Shown: piece by piece, positions 7,907 to 16,786 of the stretch
How the letters are laid out: the number at the start of each line of letters is the position of its first letter
Numbering within the stretch: position 1 is the stretch's first letter
Source of the DNA: JBOHDX01 sp050700835
GTDB taxonomy: Bacteria > Actinomycetota > Actinomycetes > Propionibacteriales > Nocardioidaceae
Length of the DNA: 64,000 nucleotides
Direction of reading: 5' to 3'
Assembly: GCA_050700835.1 (NCBI GenBank)
Contig: JBOHDX010000054.1
Coordinates: 62,001 to 126,000 of the forward strand
The notes under the pieces: generated by a model
What the model saw: the letters and a program-made list of their open reading frames with translations, nothing else
What the model was told of the DNA's origin: nothing
Database searches by the model: none
Translations under genes and position numbers: made by a program

Positions 7907-8992
7907 TCAGAGCACCGCGGCTCGCACCGTCAACACGTCTGGGAAGTGATCGCCGGCCAGTGCCCAGCTGTCGCCGTCGTCGTGGCTGGCGAAGACCGAC
8001 CCGTCCCGGGACCCGAAGTAGACGCCGGCCGGGTCTGCCCCGTCGACACACATCGCGTCGCGCATGACCGCGGAGAAGAATCGGTCCGGTAGGCCTTTGG
8101 CCAGCTCCAGCCAGGTCTCGCCGGCGTCGTCGGAGCGCCACACCCTGGCCTTCGCGCCCGGTGGGATGCGCTCACCGTCCGCGACCAGCGGGAAGTTGTA
8201 GATCGTGTCCGGCCGACGGGGATGCACGACCATGGCGAAGCCGAAGTCGCTGGGCAGCCCGTCGGCGATCGACTCCCACTTGTCGCCACCGTCGTCGGTT
8301 CGATAGACGCCGTGATGGTTCTGGGCGAACATCCGGTCCGGCGAGCTCGGGTGCGACGCCACCTTGTGCACGCACTGGCCGAACTCCGGCCAGGGGTCGG
8401 GGAAGAAGTAGGCCTTGATGCCGACGTTGGCGGGCGACCACGACTCGCCTCCGTCGGCGGTCCGGTAGACACCACCGGTCGACATCGCGACCGCCATCTT
8501 GTCCTTGTCGACGGCGTTGGGCACGATCGTGTGGATCGCCTGTCCACCGAAGCCCGCGCCCCACTCGGTCCGGTGCGGGTGGTCCCACAGGCTGCGGACC
8601 ATCGAGAACGTCTCACCACGGTCCGTGGACCGGAACAACGCCGACGGCTGGGTTCCGGCGTAGACGACATCCGGCTCGTCCACGAGGCCCGGCTGGATCT
8701 GCCAGATGTTCGTCAGTGTCTCGCCGGTGTCCTCGGGGAACCGGATCCCGCCGTTGGCCGTCTCGCTCCAGGTGCGGCCGAGGTCGTCGGACCAGTACAC
8801 CTGCGGGCCGATGTGCATGCTGGTCACGCCGGCGAACAGCCGGGGAGATGCACCACGGTCGTCGACCGCGACCGAATAGACCTCCTGCATGAGGTAGCGC
8901 GGCTCGTCCCACGTCCACACCTCACGCGACTCGTCGGATCGGCCGATCCACAGACCCTTGCGGGTCCCCACCATCAGTACTGCTTCGCTCAT
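7907..8992 (-). CDS. Asp-box (BNR) repeat beta-propeller protein, sialidase/photosystem-stability-factor-like
   Basis: The 361-residue protein has six Asp-box motifs of the form S/T-x-D-x-G-x-T/S-W: WSDDLGRTW, RSTDRGETF, RTADGGESW, RTDDGGDKW, RSDDAGETW and SHDDGDSW, so it folds as a beta-propeller. There is no signal peptide or membrane segment, and the opening MSEAVLMVGTRKGLW is typical of cytoplasmic actinobacterial members often called exo-alpha-sialidase. Catalytic sialidase residues are not evident, so enzyme activity is doubtful. It is divergent from a padR gene with a shared palindrome between them, so the PadR protein is a likely repressor of it. Confidence 0.85.
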   Translation of the reverse strand: MSEAVLMVGTRKGLWIGRSDESREVWTWDEPRYLMQEVYSVAVDDRGASPRLFAGVTSMHIGPQVYWSDDLGRTWSETANGGIRFPEDTGETLTNIWQIQPGLVDEPDVVYAGTQPSALFRSTDRGETFSMVRSLWDHPHRTEWGAGFGGQAIHTIVPNAVDKDKMAVAMSTGGVYRTADGGESWSPANVGIKAYFFPDPWPEFGQCVHKVASHPSSPDRMFAQNHHGVYRTDDGGDKWESIADGLPSDFGFAMVVHPRRPDTIYNFPLVADGERIPPGAKARVWRSDDAGETWLELAKGLPDRFFSAVMRDAMCVDGADPAGVYFGSRDGSVFASHDDGDSWALAGDHFPDVLTVRAAVL

Positions 8993-9047
8993 GCTCGACC
9001 GCCTCGCTGGGCTCGTGCCGACGTCCGCTGAATCGTCGACCTGCGTG

Positions 9048-9060
9048 TTCCTAATAGGAA
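9048..9060. promoter_or_regulatory. candidate PadR operator
   Basis: TTCCTA-A-TAGGAA, a perfect palindrome with a one-base centre, midway between the divergent Asp-box gene and padR. It abuts the padR -10 and would overlap a minus-strand promoter, so one regulator could control both genes. Confidence 0.5.
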
Positions 9061-9063
9061 TAG

Positions 9064-9069
9064 TACCCT
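9064..9069 (+). promoter_or_regulatory. leaderless -10 element for padR
   Basis: TACCCT, seven bases before the GTG start at 9077; immediately follows the palindrome at 9048-9060. Confidence 0.5.
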
Positions 9070-9076
9070 GTCATGC

Positions 9077-9640
9077 GTGAGTCAAGGCCTGACGACGACC
9101 TCGTACGCATTGCTGGGTCTGCTCAGGTTCGACGACGCCACTGACAGTTCCGGGTTGACCGGCTACGAGTTGAAGCAGCGAGCCGACAACACGCTGCGTT
9201 TCTACTGGGTGTCGCCCGCGATGAGCCAGGTCTACTCCGAACTGTCGCGGCTGACCCGTCAGAGCTACGTCGAGGCGGTGGCCGACACCGGCGGTGGTCG
9301 CACGACCCACCGCTACCGGATCACGCAGGCCGGTCGTGACGCCCTGCAGGCGTGGTTGGCCACCCAGCAGCCGGAGTTCCCGATCCTCAAACATCCAGTC
9401 GCGCTTCGGCTGCTGATGGGCCGACTGGGTGGCGACAAGGCGATGGCGTCGATGCTGCAGGGCTACATCGACGCGCTGGCCCAGCGCCGCACCGAGCTGG
9501 ACGCCGTACGCGACCGGCTCGGGCAGCGTGAAGCGGTCCGGTACGCCGCGATGGTGGCCGACTGGGGTCTTGCCTACTACGACGCTGAACGCGACATCGT
9601 CACCGAGTTGTTGGGGCGACTCAGCAGCGACGCGAGATGA
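9077..9640 (+). CDS. PadR-family transcriptional regulator
   Basis: The 187-residue protein has an N-terminal winged helix (TSYALLGLLRFDD, then GYELKQRADNTLRFYWVSPAMSQ split over residues 25-50, with the wing GGGRTTHRYRITQAGRDAL) and a C-terminal helical dimerisation domain from about residue 105. This is the class II Vir-type PadR layout. PadR proteins usually repress their own gene and a neighbour and release DNA on binding a small ligand. The start is GTG with no ribosome site, consistent with a leaderless mRNA. The likely targets are itself, the divergent propeller gene and the MpaB-like gene 21 bases downstream. Confidence 0.9.
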   Translation: MSQGLTTTSYALLGLLRFDDATDSSGLTGYELKQRADNTLRFYWVSPAMSQVYSELSRLTRQSYVEAVADTGGGRTTHRYRITQAGRDALQAWLATQQPEFPILKHPVALRLLMGRLGGDKAMASMLQGYIDALAQRRTELDAVRDRLGQREAVRYAAMVADWGLAYYDAERDIVTELLGRLSSDAR

Positions 9641-9661
9641 GCGGCGAGAGATGATGGCGGC

Positions 9662-10522
9662 GTGAGCGATCCGCTGGAGCAGGTGCGCCGCCGGCTCGGC
9701 CAGGACCTGTTTGCCCGGGTGGCCGGGTCCGAGGGTCCACGGCGACGCGACCGGATCCACCTGACGCCGGGTCCCCGCTGGTTCGAGGCCGGCTCGCCGA
9801 TCGCGATGGTCCAAGGTGACGCGTCGATGTTCGTGGGGGGCCTGCGCGCGCTGCTGCTGCAGTCGCTGCACCCGTCGGCCATGGCGGCCGTCGCGGGGCA
9901 CTCGGGCTTCCGCGGCGACCCCTGGGGGCGCTTGCAGCGGACGAGCACGTTCTTGGCCACGACGACGTTCGGAGCCGCCGCGGACGCCGACGCCGCTGTC
10001 GCGCAGGTCCGCTCCATCCATGATCGCGTGCGGGGACGGACTGCCGACGGAACCCCCTACTCGGCGTCGGACCCGAGGCTGCTGCTGTGGGTGCACGTCG
10101 CGGAGGTGGACAGCTTCCTGTCCGCTCACCAGCGCTACGGCGCGCACCAGCTCGGGCCGGCCGAGGCCGACCAGTACGTCGCTCAGGCCGCGCTTGTCGC
10201 CGAGCGGCTCGGTGCCACGGGCGTACCCACCAGCGTGGCGGACCTGGCGGAGTGCATCGCCGGCTTCCGGCCCGAGTTGCGCGGCACGCCCGCAGCGCGC
10301 GGAACCGCGCGGTTCCTGTTGCTGCATCCACCGCTGCCACTGCCCGCGCGCGCCGGGTACGCCCTGCTGGCGGCTGCCGCGGTGGGCCTGCTGCCCCGAT
10401 GGGCTCGCTGGCCGCTGCGCCTGCCCTACCTGCCGTTGGCGGAAGCCACGGCCGTACGCGCCGCAGGGTCGGTCGCCACCGGCACCATCCGCTGGGCGAT
10501 GGCGGCCGTACCGGCGTCCTGA
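9662..10522 (+). CDS. MpaB/rubber-oxygenase-like (DUF2236) protein
   Basis: The 286-residue protein matches the DUF2236 family, named for the fungal mycophenolic-acid oxygenase MpaB and the latex oxygenase Lcp. Visible family features are LLLQSLHPSAMAAVAGHS (heme-ligand region, residues 62-79), a DP-W motif, and DPRLLLWVHVAEVDSFL around residues 137-153 with conserved His. The C-terminal ~60 residues are hydrophobic and end near an amphipathic segment. The substrate is unknown; most actinobacterial members are uncharacterised. The GTG start is 21 bases after padR, suggesting co-transcription and PadR control. Confidence 0.85.
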   Translation: MSDPLEQVRRRLGQDLFARVAGSEGPRRRDRIHLTPGPRWFEAGSPIAMVQGDASMFVGGLRALLLQSLHPSAMAAVAGHSGFRGDPWGRLQRTSTFLATTTFGAAADADAAVAQVRSIHDRVRGRTADGTPYSASDPRLLLWVHVAEVDSFLSAHQRYGAHQLGPAEADQYVAQAALVAERLGATGVPTSVADLAECIAGFRPELRGTPAARGTARFLLLHPPLPLPARAGYALLAAAAVGLLPRWARWPLRLPYLPLAEATAVRAAGSVATGTIRWAMAAVPAS

Positions 10523-10568
10523 GCCGCCTCGCCGCGCAGACTCCACGCGGCGGCACCACGTCGAACGG

Positions 10569-11471
10569 TCATCGGGCGACGCAGTTGACCAACTGCTCGC
10601 CGGCGACGAACCGGCGCAGCTGGTCGACCACCAACCGGTCGACCCTCGGCCCCATCGCGGTGGTCGCACCGCCGACGTGCGGGGTGACGAGCACGCCAGG
10701 ACAGCGCCACAGCGGGTGGTCCGCGGGCAACGGCTCGGGATCGGTGACGTCGAGCGCGGCCAGCAGCCGGCCCGAGCCTGCCTCCGCCAGCAGGGCCTCG
10801 GTGTCGACCACGCCGCCCCGAGCGACGTTGACCAGCACGGCCCCGTCGCGCATGGCCGCCAGGAACTGCGCGTCCACCAGTCCCCGGGTCTCGTCGGTCA
10901 GCGGCGTCAGCATCACCACCACGTCAGCCTGTGGCAGCAGCGCCGGAAGGTCGTCCCACGCCTGCACTCCCGGGCGGACGTGCCGCGCCACCCGCAGCAC
11001 CGAGCACTCGAATCCCTCCAACCGGCGCTCGAGGGCCGCGCCGATCGACCCGTAGCCGACGATCAGCACCGTGTGGTCGGCGAGCGCCTTTCGGGACCGG
11101 TGCAGCCAACGCCCGGACTGCTGCGCCTGGACGAACTCGGGTATGCCCCGCAGAACAGCCAGCATGAGGGTCATCGCCAGCTCCGACGTGGACGCGTCGT
11201 GCACACCCCGCGCGTTGCACAGGGTCACCCCGTCCGGCAGGAACGGCGCGATGTGCTCCACCCCCGCCGTCTGGGTCTGGACCACCCTCAGCGCCCGCAT
11301 CCGCGCGAGCAGCCCGCGGACTCCCGGGATCCCTTCGTAGTCGGGGACGTAGAACTCCACGTCGGCGATGCCCTCGGGTTCGGGGCCGCCGGCGTGAAAC
11401 TCCACCAGCTCGACGCCGGAGGGAGGTTCGCCCAGCCGGGCAGGGTCGATCGCCGTCCAGACCAGGCTCAC
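10569..11471 (-). CDS. D-2-hydroxyacid dehydrogenase (NAD-binding)
   Basis: Reduces a 2-oxo acid such as glyoxylate, hydroxypyruvate or a longer 2-keto acid, or runs in reverse; the exact substrate cannot be read from sequence. The 300-residue protein has the Rossmann motif GYGSIG (near residue 145), the catalytic Arg in NVARGGVVD, the Glu in DVTDPEPLP and the His in VTPHVGGAT. GTG at 11471 is preceded by GAAGGAG at seven bases and was chosen over an ATG at 11528, whose extra residues come from a tandem repeat. It is the last gene of the peptide-transport/gamma-glutamyltransferase operon, 110 bases after the permease. Confidence 0.88.
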   Translation of the reverse strand: MSLVWTAIDPARLGEPPSGVELVEFHAGGPEPEGIADVEFYVPDYEGIPGVRGLLARMRALRVVQTQTAGVEHIAPFLPDGVTLCNARGVHDASTSELAMTLMLAVLRGIPEFVQAQQSGRWLHRSRKALADHTVLIVGYGSIGAALERRLEGFECSVLRVARHVRPGVQAWDDLPALLPQADVVVMLTPLTDETRGLVDAQFLAAMRDGAVLVNVARGGVVDTEALLAEAGSGRLLAALDVTDPEPLPADHPLWRCPGVLVTPHVGGATTAMGPRVDRLVVDQLRRFVAGEQLVNCVAR

Positions 11472-11490
11472 GTCGTCGCTCCTTCGCTCG

Positions 11491-11550
11491 CTCGGCACTG
11501 GGATCCTCGGCACTGGGATCCTCGGCACTGGGATCCTCGGCCGTGGGATC
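11491..11550. repeat. 15-bp tandem repeat, four copies
   Basis: Three exact copies of ctcggcactgggatc and a fourth with two changes, lying just upstream of the dehydrogenase ribosome site. Being a multiple of three, it stays open in the dehydrogenase frame, but it is probably untranslated. Confidence 0.9.
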
Positions 11551-11580
11551 GAGGTGGGGCACCGGTGACGGTACGCGCGC

Positions 11581-13293
11581 TCACCAGACCACCATCAGGG
11601 CGGTGGTCGCTGTGACCGTCGCGAGCAGCACCACGGCGGCGAGGGCGACCGGACGGAGCACGGTGGACACCTCGTGCGGTGCGCCCACGGCGGACAGACC
11701 GATCAGGATGATCACCGGCGACAGACTGTTCCCGACATTGGACCCGGCGGTCTGCGCCGCCAGCAGCACCGGCGACGGCAGGTGCAGCAGTCCTGCCGCC
11801 TGGGCCTGCAGAGCTGCGAACATCGCGTTCGACGACGTCGTCGACCCGGTCAGGAAGGAGCCCAGCGCACCGGTCAGGCCGGAGAGCAGCGGAAACGCCG
11901 AACCGGTCACCCGCACAGCGCCGCGGGCGAGCGTCGAGATCATGCCGGTGTCGACGAGGATCGTCGTGGTGGTGGCGAGCCCGAGAATGCTGATCGACGT
12001 CGACCGCACCGAGGACAGCCACCCCCCGACGAACGACACGACGGGGACCGGCTCCCACAAGCCTGCCCGGCGGTACGTGACGTACCCGAGCAGGCAGGCG
12101 ACCGTGATGTAGGCCCCCGGATGCGCCAGCACCGCCAGCGGGGTGTAGGCGTCCACCGCGTCGTTGTGCCAGCCAAGCTGGGTGGTCGTGCCCGGGAAGG
12201 CCGGTCCGAGGACCAGGTGCGACGAGACCCAGCGGCGCGAGGACGGCACCAGCAGGACCGCCAGGGCCGACACCAACAGGTAGAGGTACGGCGTGACCAG
12301 CCAGCCGGCCCTCCCCGCCGTTCGGTCTCGTGCCGGCTCGACCTCGACCGCCGCGCGTACGACTCCGGGGGTGTCCCGGCTGCGGACGGAGACGAGCCTC
12401 GACGACGCCCCGTCCTCGCGCCCCCCGCAATTGCGGGAAGGTGGCTCGGTTCGGTGCCCAGACTCAGCCACCTTCCCGCAATGGCGAGACACGGCCCCCG
12501 CGCGCCACCGGTGCAGGCCCGTGACGGTGAGCGCGACCGCGAAGCCGACGGCGCCCGCAGCCACGGTGGCGACCGCGGGCACGACCGGAGCAGCGAGGTA
12601 CAGCGTGGCCGCCATCGGCACCCCAGCCAGCAGTAGCAACCGTGCTCCCTGCCGCAGTCCGCTCAACCCGCCGTCGAGCAGCAGTATGAGGGCGCCGGCC
12701 ACCAGGCAGTTGACGCCGAGCAGGAGCGCGGCGTGACGCGCGAATACGTCGGTGTCGTGCGAGTCCAGGTGCGCGGTGAGGGCAGCCATGTAGAACGACG
12801 ACCCCATCGAGCCGAACGTCACCGACCAGTGGTAGCCGATCAGCGGGTACGCGACCGCACGCGTGCGCGACCATCCCGACGCCAGGAGCAGCGGCGCCGC
12901 CACGGCGATCGGCGTCCCGAACCCGGCCACACCCTGCACGAACGACGGGAGCAGCCAGGCCAGGATCAGCAGGTTCTCGCAGCGGTTCGGGAACAACGTG
13001 GCGACAAGGGCGCCGATCCGTTGCAGACCCGCGTGGTCGGCGATGCGGTAGAGCAGCATCGCCGGCCACACCACCACCAGGATCCAGCCGCCGAGCCACA
13101 GCCCCTTCGCCACCCCGACGCCCAGCACGACGGGCCCGGCGCCGAACACCGACCACGCCAGCACCGTCGTCAGCCCCGCCACCAACAGCGCCGCGGTACG
13201 CGCCTTGACCCGGCCCCAGGTGACGAGCCCGAGCAGCATCGCCACCGGCAGCACCGCCACGATCCAGCGGGCGACCGTGAGAGGCGGGCTCAC
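11581..13293 (-). CDS. L-lactate permease (LctP) family transporter
   Basis: Integral membrane protein of about 570 residues with a dozen or more hydrophobic segments. It carries LctP-family sequence such as WPAMLLYRIADHAGLQR, LPSFVQGVAGFGTPIAVAAPLLL and GYHWSVTFGSMGSSFYMA. The family moves lactate or glycolate with protons. The GTG start overlaps the stop of the upstream regulator (GTGA), giving about 570 residues. A long hydrophilic cytoplasmic loop in the middle (near residues 275-330) contains a 16-bp inverted repeat at DNA level that looks like an inserted element. Its neighbours suggest it moves a 2-hydroxy acid linked to the operon's substrate. Confidence 0.88.
   Translation of the reverse strand: MSPPLTVARWIVAVLPVAMLLGLVTWGRVKARTAALLVAGLTTVLAWSVFGAGPVVLGVGVAKGLWLGGWILVVVWPAMLLYRIADHAGLQRIGALVATLFPNRCENLLILAWLLPSFVQGVAGFGTPIAVAAPLLLASGWSRTRAVAYPLIGYHWSVTFGSMGSSFYMAALTAHLDSHDTDVFARHAALLLGVNCLVAGALILLLDGGLSGLRQGARLLLLAGVPMAATLYLAAPVVPAVATVAAGAVGFAVALTVTGLHRWRAGAVSRHCGKVAESGHRTEPPSRNCGGREDGASSRLVSVRSRDTPGVVRAAVEVEPARDRTAGRAGWLVTPYLYLLVSALAVLLVPSSRRWVSSHLVLGPAFPGTTTQLGWHNDAVDAYTPLAVLAHPGAYITVACLLGYVTYRRAGLWEPVPVVSFVGGWLSSVRSTSISILGLATTTTILVDTGMISTLARGAVRVTGSAFPLLSGLTGALGSFLTGSTTSSNAMFAALQAQAAGLLHLPSPVLLAAQTAGSNVGNSLSPVIILIGLSAVGAPHEVSTVLRPVALAAVVLLATVTATTALMVVW
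12431..12481. repeat. palindromic element inside the permease gene
   Basis: A perfect 16-bp inverted repeat (ttgcgggaaggtggct and its complement) around a 19-base centre. The left arm also overlaps the self-complementary cccgcaattgcggg. It is read in frame as part of a hydrophilic loop (HCGKVAESGHRTEPPSRNCGG around it). Confidence 0.85.
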
Positions 13294-14015
13294 TCCTGCT
13301 GCCTCTGTTCCGCGCGCATCTGTCGGTACGTGTTCCGGGACCGTTCGGTGTGGGTGCGCATCACGTCGGAGGCCGCGGTCTCGTCGTGGCGGGACAGCGC
13401 GTCGATCAGCTGGTCGTGCTCGTCCCACGATCCCTGGCCACGGGTACGCACGATCGGGGTGAAGTACCACCGGATCTGACGATCCAGCGAGTCGATGATG
13501 CGCGACAGTGCGGAGTTGGCCGCCAGCGCCGTCACCTGGCGGTGCAGCGCAGCGTTCGCGGTCACCACGCCCACGTCGTCGCCGGACGCCAACGCCGTGC
13601 GGCCGACCCGGCACAGCCCGCGGAGATCCTTAACCACCTCCGGAGTGGCGTTGCGAGCCGCCAGCCGGGCCGACTCGCTCTCCAATACCGGGCGGACCGC
13701 GAACACGGCATCGACCTCCTCCTCGGTCGGGGCGTGCACGAACGCGCCCATGCCGGGACGCAGGTCGACCCACCCGTCCCCGTGCAGGGCCTGCAGTGCC
13801 TCGCGTACAGGCTGCCGGCTCACCTGGAGACGGCGGGCCAGGTCGGTCTCGACCAGATGCTGCCCCGGAGTGAGCACTCGGCTGATGATCAGCTCGACGA
13901 GCGCGTCCTGCACCTGATGGCGGAGCGGGCGAGGGCGCTGCAGCGGGCCGAGCTGGGCGGCAAAGACCTCCTCCGGCACCGGCTGGTCGCTGGGTCGTTC
14001 ATCTCCCCGTTGCAT
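13290..14015 (-). CDS. GntR-family regulator, FadR (FCD) subfamily
   Basis: The 241-residue protein has an N-terminal winged helix (residues 30-100, with LARRLQVSRQPVREAL as the recognition region) and an all-helical C-terminal FCD domain with metal/ligand His residues (ANAALHRQV and DEHDQLIDAL). FadR-type regulators mostly sense carboxylic acids such as lactate, gluconate or acyl groups. The gene overlaps both neighbours, ggt by 17 bases and the permease by 4, so it is made with the pathway it probably controls. A candidate operator is described at 21270-21294. Confidence 0.92.
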   Translation of the reverse strand: MQRGDERPSDQPVPEEVFAAQLGPLQRPRPLRHQVQDALVELIISRVLTPGQHLVETDLARRLQVSRQPVREALQALHGDGWVDLRPGMGAFVHAPTEEEVDAVFAVRPVLESESARLAARNATPEVVKDLRGLCRVGRTALASGDDVGVVTANAALHRQVTALAANSALSRIIDSLDRQIRWYFTPIVRTRGQGSWDEHDQLIDALSRHDETAASDVMRTHTERSRNTYRQMRAEQRQQE

Positions 14016-15774
14016 ATCCCTGCATCCCTCGTGGGTTCGCGGCCGCCCGCAGGAGCGGCCCGGACCTGCTCACCGCACACAGACGGCCCAGCGACCAGGC
14101 ATCCTCCGGCCATACCTCGTGGCCGCGCTCGCGAAGCCCGGCGATCGTCCCAGCCGGCACCCGGCTCTCGATGTGCACCCGGCGACGATGCGACTCGCGT
14201 GGATAGAACGACGACGGGAAGTGGCTGGTGTGCCACGCCGGAGCATCGACCGCCTCCTGGAGGTTCATGCCGTGGTGCACGTGACGCAGGAGGAACAGCA
14301 GCGACCACTGGTCCTGCTGGTCGCCGCCCGGCGTGCCGAAGGCAAGACGAGGCGAGCCGTCCGCAAGCGCGAGGGACGGCGACAGCGTGGTGCGGGGCCG
14401 CTTGCCAGGCGCCAGGGAGTTCGGCAGCCCCTCCTGGAGCCAGAACATCTGGGCCCGGGTGCCGAGCGGGAAGCCAAGTCCGGGGATCACCGGCGAGCTC
14501 TGCAGCCAGCCACCGCTCGGCGTCGCGGACACCATGTTGCCGTGCCGGTCGACGACGTCCACGTGGCAGGTGTCGCCGCGGGTCTCGCCCGAGGTACGCA
14601 CGGTCGGCTCGCCGACCATGGCGTCGTCGACGCCGGCGTGGGAGTCCGGCAGCGTCGGCAGCACAGGTGTCCGCCCGCCCGGACTCCCAGGGCGCAGCTC
14701 GCCGGATGCCTCGTCGCCGATCGCTGCGCGCCGCTGCGCGGCGTAGTCGGCGCTGAGCAGCTCAGCGAGCGGGACGTCGACCACAAGAGGGTCGCCGTAG
14801 AAGGCCTCGCGATCGGCGAAGGCCAGCTTGGCGCACTCGACGACGACGTGGGCGAGCTCGGCGGAGCAGGCTCCGTAGCCGTCGAGGTCGAACCCGTCGA
14901 GCAGAGCCAGCTGCTGCAGGAACACCGGTCCCTGGCTCCACGGACCAGGCTTGAGCACCGTGAGGCCGCGGTAGTCGAGGGACACCGGGTCCTCGACGGT
15001 CGGCTGCCACCGACCCAGGTCGTCCAGGCTCAGCAGCCCGCGGTGCGGCTCCCCCGACACATCCATGACCGGCGTACCTTCCGCGAAGTCAGTGATCGCC
15101 TCGGCCACGAACCCCTCGTAGAAGACGTCGCGGGCGGCTTCGATCTGACCGTCGCGGTCGTGGCTGGCGGCCTCGGCCTCGTCGAGCAGGCGCAGGTACG
15201 TCGCGGCCAGGTCGGCGTTTGTGACCAGGGCGCCGGGCTCCGGCGGCCTACCGTGCGGCAGCCACACGGCCGCTGAGCTGGGCCAGTGCGCCGTGAACAT
15301 CGGTCGCACCGTCTCGATCGTGGCGTGGACCCGCTCGAGCACCGGGAAACCGTCCCGTGCGTAGCCGATCGCGTACTGAAGCACGTCACGGAGCCGCAGC
15401 GTGCCGTGGTCCCGGAGCAGCAGCATCCAGGCGCCGAAGGCCCCCGGAACGCACGCGGGCAGCAGACCGGTGCCCGGGACGAGGTCGAGGCCGAGGTCCG
15501 CGAAGGCCGACAGCGTCGCGGCGCGGGGAGCGGTCCCCTGGCCGCAGACCACGAACGGCCGCTGGGTGGTCGCGTCCCAGGCGATGATCGGAACCTCTCC
15601 CGCCGGGCCGTTCAGATGCGGCTCGACGACCTGGAGGACCAGCCCGGCCGCCACCGCGGCGTCGAACGCGTTGCCGCCGCGCTCGAGGATCGCCATGGCC
15701 GACTGCGAAGCCAGCCAGTGCGTCGACGACACCATCGCGTGCGTGCCGACCAGCTCAGGCCGGGTGGTGAACAC
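13999..15774 (-). CDS. ggt: gamma-glutamyltransferase (Ntn hydrolase)
   Basis: Cleaves gamma-glutamyl amide bonds by hydrolysis or transfer. The 591-residue precursor should self-cleave before the Thr in GDTCHVDVVDRHGNMVS, the nucleophile of the small subunit. PSGGWLQSSPVIPGLGF and the late segment NSLAPGKRPRTTLSPS are the usual substrate-binding parts. The opening is GTHAMVSSTHWLASQSAM without a signal peptide, so a cytoplasmic location is likely, as in the YwrD-like group. The GTG start has GGGGGAGG six bases upstream. It overlaps the transporter ATPase by 20 bases and the regulator by 17. Placement after an importer argues that the substrate is cleaved after uptake. Confidence 0.93.
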   Translation of the reverse strand: MFTTRPELVGTHAMVSSTHWLASQSAMAILERGGNAFDAAVAAGLVLQVVEPHLNGPAGEVPIIAWDATTQRPFVVCGQGTAPRAATLSAFADLGLDLVPGTGLLPACVPGAFGAWMLLLRDHGTLRLRDVLQYAIGYARDGFPVLERVHATIETVRPMFTAHWPSSAAVWLPHGRPPEPGALVTNADLAATYLRLLDEAEAASHDRDGQIEAARDVFYEGFVAEAITDFAEGTPVMDVSGEPHRGLLSLDDLGRWQPTVEDPVSLDYRGLTVLKPGPWSQGPVFLQQLALLDGFDLDGYGACSAELAHVVVECAKLAFADREAFYGDPLVVDVPLAELLSADYAAQRRAAIGDEASGELRPGSPGGRTPVLPTLPDSHAGVDDAMVGEPTVRTSGETRGDTCHVDVVDRHGNMVSATPSGGWLQSSPVIPGLGFPLGTRAQMFWLQEGLPNSLAPGKRPRTTLSPSLALADGSPRLAFGTPGGDQQDQWSLLFLLRHVHHGMNLQEAVDAPAWHTSHFPSSFYPRESHRRRVHIESRVPAGTIAGLRERGHEVWPEDAWSLGRLCAVSRSGPLLRAAANPRGMQGYATGR

Positions 15775-16786
15775 GGGCCACCTCCCCCTCGGTCACGTCC
15801 GGTCCGTGACCGTGCTCGTCGATGAGGTGACAGCTGGCACGATGCGCGCCGCCGAGCGGATCCACGAACCGCGGCGCCTCAACGGCGCAGAGCGGGAACT
15901 CGGCGACCGGACAGCGGGTGTGGAAGTGACAGCCGCTGGGTGGGTCGATCGGGCTGGGGATGTCGCCCTCGAGCACGACGCGTGAACGACTCCGCTGCAC
16001 GGCCGGGTCGGGGACAGCCACCGCGGACAGCAGCGACTTGGTATAGGGATGCCGCGGGTTCCGGAACAGCTCGTCGCGAGTGCCTTCCTCGACGATCTTG
16101 CCGAGATACATCACGGCCACCCGGTTGCACAGGAACTCGACGGTGGCCAGGTCATGGGCGATGAACAGGCAGGAGAAGCCCATGTCGCGCTGGAGGTCCA
16201 GCAGCAGGTTGATGATCGACGCCTGAACGGATACGTCCAGCGCCGACACGGGTTCGTCAGCGATCAGCAGGCTTGGTTCGAGCACGAGAGATCGGGCCAG
16301 TCCGACCCGTTGTCGTTGCCCACCTGACAGCTCGTGCGGGTAGCGGTCTCGCATGTCCGCAGGAAGTCCCACCCGCTCCAGCATCGCTGCGACCCGTTCG
16401 TCTCGCTGGCGCTGTCGCCCCAACCGGTGCATGCGCAGCGGCTCCCCCACGATCCGGCCGATGGGCATGTGCGGGTCCAGCGAGGAGTACGGGTCCTGGA
16501 AGACCATGTGCATGTCTCGGCGAACGGGGCGGAGGCGGCGCCTGGACACCCGGGTGATGTCCTGCCCCCTCAGCCGGATCGTTCCCGCGGTCGGTTCGAG
16601 CAGTCGCATGATGCACCTGCCCACCGTCGACTTGCCGCTGCCGGACTCCCCCACGAGGCCCAGCACCTCTCCCGTCTGTAGCGTCAGGTCGACGCCGTCG
16701 ACGGCGTGCACCCGTGCCTTGCCGCGGGACCGCGGCACATCGAAGTACTTCGTCAGCCCCTCTACTTCGAGCACCGGCTCGCTCAC
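15755..16786 (-). CDS. peptide-type ABC transporter ATP-binding protein (DppF/OppF-like)
   Basis: One of two paired ATPases driving the importer. The 343-residue protein has Walker A GESGSGKST, signature LSGGQRQRVGLARSL, Walker B LLIADEP, the switch His in IAHDLATVE, and the C-terminal oligopeptide-transporter extension with its cysteine cluster (GCHFHTRCP, FPLC). GTG at 16786 overlaps the stop of the partner ATPase gene (GTGA); the longer upstream frame is discarded. The C-terminus overlaps ggt. Confidence 0.94.
   Translation of the reverse strand: MSEPVLEVEGLTKYFDVPRSRGKARVHAVDGVDLTLQTGEVLGLVGESGSGKSTVGRCIMRLLEPTAGTIRLRGQDITRVSRRRLRPVRRDMHMVFQDPYSSLDPHMPIGRIVGEPLRMHRLGRQRQRDERVAAMLERVGLPADMRDRYPHELSGGQRQRVGLARSLVLEPSLLIADEPVSALDVSVQASIINLLLDLQRDMGFSCLFIAHDLATVEFLCNRVAVMYLGKIVEEGTRDELFRNPRHPYTKSLLSAVAVPDPAVQRSRSRVVLEGDIPSPIDPPSGCHFHTRCPVAEFPLCAVEAPRFVDPLGGAHRASCHLIDEHGHGPDVTEGEVARVHHPA

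Noticed and set aside
7907..8992. True sialidase
   Set aside because: Asp boxes are present, but the Arg triad and other catalytic residues of sialidases are not evident; kept as a beta-propeller protein.
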